Part shown: in pieces, positions 61,079 to 64,000 of the stretch
Position numbering within the stretch: position 1 is the first letter of the stretch
How the letters are laid out: every line of letters begins with the position of its first letter
NCBI GenBank assembly: GCA_900314975.1
Contig: OMXI01000014.1
Location: 1-64,000, forward strand
Reading direction: 5' to 3'
DNA length: 64,000 bases
From: an uncultured Eubacteriales bacterium
GTDB lineage: Bacteria; Bacillota; Clostridia; Oscillospirales; Ruminococcaceae
The notes under the pieces: generated by a model
The model's input: the letters and a program-made list of their open reading frames with translations, nothing else
Databases searched by the model: none
Told to the model about the DNA's origin: nothing
Translations under genes and position numbers: made by a program

Positions 61079-63028
61079 CTAATGTTTTCTTTTATACACC
61101 ACGCACGAGATAGCCGGACAGCACACGCTGCCGCCGACCTCTCCGTCGTGAGCATACCCGTCCTCGTCGCAGCAAAGCTGCCAGCTGCCCTGCGGCAGAT
61201 TGAAATGCCTGTCCTCGTCATACGGGTTAAACGCCACAACAAAGCTCTCGGACTGGTCAAACAGGCTGAAAATGATAAAGTTTTCATCGTTTTTTCGCCA
61301 GAAAGACAGCTTCTGCTCGACCTCCCACTTCATCGACATCCGAAAAAGCGTGCTGGATTTGCGCAGCGCAATAAGCGCCTTGTAGTAGCGGAAAACCTCA
61401 AAATACTTTGCCTTCCTGTCCCAGCGTACCGCATTGGTGTAGTCGGGCGAGTTGTAGCTGTTCTCCTCAAAGATGTTCACATCATTTGGCTCTTCGTCAT
61501 CTTTGAGTATCCTCGGCTTAGTGCGCAGAAAATCCTGTCCCAGCTGCAAAAACGGCACACCCTGCGACAGAATGACTATCGCCGCCGACAGCTTGTCCAT
61601 TTTTATCCTCGTCTGCTCGCTGTCATTTTTCGCCGATATGCACAGCTTGTCCCACAGCGTGTTGTTGTCGTGCGCCTCGCAGTAGTTTATCGTCTGCGTC
61701 GGCTCAAACGCCCAGCAAGCCTCAGGTGCATCATGCAGCTCGTGGTGCGGCACCGAGCCTGCTATACCGCGCTTGAGCGTCGCCACCGCATTCCTGTTGC
61801 CGCTTACAAAGCCCTTGTCGTACGGGTTGAACGTACCGCCCTTGACCGAGTCACGTATGTTGTCGTTAAACAGCCCTACCCTGCCGAATTGGTACGAGTT
61901 CCACTTGTACGCCAGCTTGTCCGCGTGCATAGGCGATTCTCCGCCCGTCCAGCCCTCGCCGTACATCAGCAGCTGCGGGTCTATCTTGTCAAGCTCGTCA
62001 CGTATAAGGTTGACCGTCTCAATGTCGTGCAGCGCCATAAGGTCAAAACGAAATCCGTCAATGTGATATTCCCTCACCCAGAATTTCAGCGAGTCGATAA
62101 TGTATTTGCGCATCATCGCCCTCTCCGAAGCCGTCTCGTTTCCGCAGCCCGAGCCGTTTGTGAACTTGCCGTTGCGGTGCCTGTGATAGTAGTACGGGAA
62201 CGAGCGCTCAAACGCCGATTCTTCCGTATAATATGTGTGGTTGTACACCACGTCCATAATAACGCCGATACCGTTTTTGTGCAGCGCCATAACAAGCTGC
62301 TTGAACTCTCTTATGCGGCACTTGGGGTCGCTCGGGTCAGTCGAATACGAACCCTCCAGGCAGTTGTAATTCTTCGGGTCATAGCCCCAGTTGTACTGTG
62401 CTTTTTCGGGGTGCGCCTCGTCCACCGTCGCATAGTCCTCAACAGGCAAAAGCTGAACGTGCGTCACACCCAGTTCTTTCAGGTGTTCAAGGCATGTGCC
62501 GATACCGTCGCACTTTGTATTGGGTCTGCACATCGCAAGGAACTTTCCCCTGTGCTGCGGCGCAACGCCCGAGGTCTTGTCGATAGAAAAATCTCTCACG
62601 TGACATTCATATATCACCGCGTCGCAGGCATTTGTGCAAACGGGTCTTCTGTCGTTCTCCCAGCCCTTCGGGTCGGTTGTCGAAAAGTCCACCACCGCGC
62701 CTCTGTCGCCGTTCACACCGCACGACTTGGCGTAAATGTCGATAGTCTCGTGCAGCCTCTTGTGATTGTATTCAAACGTAAACGTGTAAAACTCGCCGTC
62801 GCAGTTTCTGAAAAGCTCGACGTACCAAACTCCCTTATCCAGCTTCTCCATAGGCAGCGTCTCAATGCGGTTGTCTCCCTGCCCGTCAAGGTACAGGTTG
62901 AGATAAACGCAGCTCGCCATGGGCGCCCACGCCTTAAAGACCGTGCTGTCTTTTTTTATCACAGCGCCGAGGTCATCGCCGTCGTAATAGTACTGCTGGT
63001 CTATCCACGCATAATTCAATTTGTACAA
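61079..63028 (-). CDS. pulA: Type I pullulanase (GH13, intracellular)
   Basis: This glucan-debranching enzyme cleaves alpha-1,6 branches. The start is placed at the TTG at 63028, with GGGAGG eight bases upstream; a GTG three codons earlier lies within the ribosome binding site. It has an N-terminal CBM48-like domain (about 20-110), then the GH13 barrel with YNWGYDPKNYNCLEGSYST (type I pullulanase signature) and DVVYNHTY. The nucleophile region is GFRFDLMALHD, the acid-base YGEGWTGGE, and the transition-state segment EAHDNNTLWD. There is no signal peptide, so it acts inside the cell, probably with GlgP. Confidence 0.95.
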   Translation of the reverse strand: MYKLNYAWIDQQYYYDGDDLGAVIKKDSTVFKAWAPMASCVYLNLYLDGQGDNRIETLPMEKLDKGVWYVELFRNCDGEFYTFTFEYNHKRLHETIDIYAKSCGVNGDRGAVVDFSTTDPKGWENDRRPVCTNACDAVIYECHVRDFSIDKTSGVAPQHRGKFLAMCRPNTKCDGIGTCLEHLKELGVTHVQLLPVEDYATVDEAHPEKAQYNWGYDPKNYNCLEGSYSTDPSDPKCRIREFKQLVMALHKNGIGVIMDVVYNHTYYTEESAFERSFPYYYHRHRNGKFTNGSGCGNETASERAMMRKYIIDSLKFWVREYHIDGFRFDLMALHDIETVNLIRDELDKIDPQLLMYGEGWTGGESPMHADKLAYKWNSYQFGRVGLFNDNIRDSVKGGTFNPYDKGFVSGNRNAVATLKRGIAGSVPHHELHDAPEACWAFEPTQTINYCEAHDNNTLWDKLCISAKNDSEQTRIKMDKLSAAIVILSQGVPFLQLGQDFLRTKPRILKDDEEPNDVNIFEENSYNSPDYTNAVRWDRKAKYFEVFRYYKALIALRKSSTLFRMSMKWEVEQKLSFWRKNDENFIIFSLFDQSESFVVAFNPYDEDRHFNLPQGSWQLCCDEDGYAHDGEVGGSVCCPAISCVVYKRKH

Positions 63029-63037
63029 TGACCTCAC

Positions 63038-63198
63038 CTCCCTACAGATGCAAGATGATTAGAGGCAAGAAGCAAGAACCTCTCTCACCCCTTACCTCTT
63101 TATTTCTAATTTCTTTTTGTGGGCTTTTCGGGCGCATGATCTAAGAAAGTAAGAAGCCAACTCCGTTAACAAATATCTTACTTCTTACCTCTTATTTC
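63038..63198. repeat. Purine/pyrimidine-rich intergenic repeat element
   Basis: It contains GCAAGATGATTAGAGGCAAG-AAGCAAGA (63,050-63,077), nearly identical to 52,755-52,781, then CCTTACCTCTTTATTTCTAA, and ends with TTACTTCTTACCTCTTATTTCTTACCTCTT. It separates pulA from psd and has the same overall plan as the element after glgP. Confidence 0.6.
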
Positions 63199-63999
63199 TT
63201 ACCTCTTAAAGCCTATTGCCTCGCCCTGCTTGAGCTTTGTCTCAAAGCCCTCGCGGGTGTTTTGCAAAAGGTCGCTGCAAAGCTTGACCTTGTCCCTTTC
63301 AAGCAGCAGCACGATAGTCGAGCCGCCGAACTCGAAAAAACCCTTTTCCTCACCGCGCAGAACCGTTCTTCTGCCGTAGGGGTGAGCATTCGTTATCCTG
63401 CCCACAAGCAGCGCGCCGACCTCCATCTGAATGATGTCGCCAAACTCCGCCGACCTGATAAGGCAGTACTTTCTCGAATTTTCCTTGTAAACAGGCACAT
63501 ACTCGTTCACCACGGGGTTCACCGTACTCAATACGCCCTTTATCGACCTGTCATGGCTCTTTATGCCCGTAGCCGCGTAGCAGTATCTGTGATAGTCGTC
63601 GGGCGAAAGCCTTATGATCACCGCGTAGCCGCCCTCATAGCGTTTTGCAAGCTTTTTGTCGCGCAAAAGGCTGTGAACGGTGTACACCGAGTTTTTGATA
63701 ACAAAACCGTTGACCTTGTCAATTTCGTAAGCGCTCACCTTTCCGTCAGAGGGCGAGATAAGCACGTTCTTGTCATCAGGCAGAGGTCTGCTGCCCTGCT
63801 TCACCTTTCTTGTAAAAAAGTCGTTGAACGAGCCGTAAGCCTTTGGCTCATAGTCCGAAAGGTCTATATCGTTTTTCTCGGCAAAGTCCGAAATAAAGCT
63901 TGCCGAGAGCTTTGAATCCATAAGCTCTCCCGCTATCTTTGAGAAAACAGGTATACCCAGCACCCGCAGAAACGCCCTGCAAAAGTAGCTGTCGTACAT
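63199..63999 (-). CDS. psd: Phosphatidylserine decarboxylase (start at window edge)
   Basis: Psd converts phosphatidylserine to phosphatidylethanolamine and matures by self-cleavage at a Gly-Ser bond. The segment has YGSFNDFFTRKVKQGSRPL, SPSDGKVSAYEIDKVNGF, the IIRLSPDDYHRYCYAATG block with the conserved His, EVGALLVGRITN and the cleavage motif FEFGGSTIVLLLE. The frame begins with ATG one base before the window end. Family members usually carry about 20-30 more N-terminal residues, so the true start may lie outside. It is a membrane-associated enzyme of lipid synthesis. Confidence 0.92.
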   Translation of the reverse strand: MYDSYFCRAFLRVLGIPVFSKIAGELMDSKLSASFISDFAEKNDIDLSDYEPKAYGSFNDFFTRKVKQGSRPLPDDKNVLISPSDGKVSAYEIDKVNGFVIKNSVYTVHSLLRDKKLAKRYEGGYAVIIRLSPDDYHRYCYAATGIKSHDRSIKGVLSTVNPVVNEYVPVYKENSRKYCLIRSAEFGDIIQMEVGALLVGRITNAHPYGRRTVLRGEEKGFFEFGGSTIVLLLERDKVKLCSDLLQNTREGFETKLKQGEAIGFKR

Positions 64000-64000
64000 C

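Noticed and set aside
61082-63031. 649-codon open frame on the plus strand opposite pulA
   Set aside because: It is a shadow of the pullulanase gene: basic, low-complexity product without domains; the minus-strand frame has all GH13 motifs.

Overview
The window looks like a chromosome segment of a Gram-positive gut or rumen Clostridia, most likely Ruminococcus-like (Oscillospiraceae). The reasons are strong AGGAGG-type ribosome binding sites, consensus TTGACA-N17-TATAAT promoters, many Rho-independent terminators, cytoplasmic glycogen enzymes (glgP, type I pullulanase), ABC sugar import without a local ATPase, and moderate G+C. This is inference from gene content; no rRNA or tRNA gene is present to settle it.

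Positions 1 to about 29,460 are accessory DNA. The left end holds a DUF4143-type ATPase with a palindromic operator, an unknown gene and a truncated RhuM gene. From 24,002 down to 3,468 on the minus strand runs one apparently uninterrupted transcription unit of about 20.5 kb carrying a type 1 BREX phage-defence system: brxA, brxB, brxC, pglX, pglZ, brxL. It departs from the standard set in several ways. pglX is split in two, and a gene with an RNxxxH HEPN motif sits exactly at the break. Beyond brxL the unit continues through a zinc-ribbon/double-AAA ATPase, an 852-residue coiled-coil protein, a cytoplasmic BspA-type LRR protein and a 31-residue membrane microprotein, and then ends at a terminator. 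The promoter fires into a (GACA)14 tetranucleotide repeat, followed by a large hairpin inside a 29-codon leader ORF whose stop overlaps the brxA start. The right part of the island (24.4-29.5 kb, plus strand) has the skeleton of an integrative element: an HTH protein, a RepA-like ATPase, small ORFs and a large serine recombinase, with no relaxase seen.

Positions 29.5-42.5 kb are core chromosome: a DivIVA/V-ATPase-E-like coiled-coil gene with coaD and rsmD, an SDR enzyme, a nucleotidyltransferase, the leucine operon leuC-(unknown)-leuD-leuB, and a LacI-regulated sugar ABC importer (lipoprotein plus two permeases).

Positions 42.5-49.5 kb (minus strand) hold a compact, apparently intact phage packaging, head and connector module (terS, terL, portal, protease, capsid, connectors, a gpD-like protein). 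It has no integrase, replication, tape-measure or lysis gene.

Positions 49.5-64 kb are again core: glgP, a PD-(D/E)XK-like protein, a VOC protein, an S11 DD-carboxypeptidase homologue in which all three catalytic motifs are lost, a cupin, a YtrA-type GntR regulator with an ABC-2 exporter, cysK preceded by a cysteine-rich leader peptide and a palindrome, trmO, an intracellular pullulanase, and phosphatidylserine decarboxylase at the window edge. Several intergenic regions carry related purine-rich/pyrimidine-rich repeat elements.
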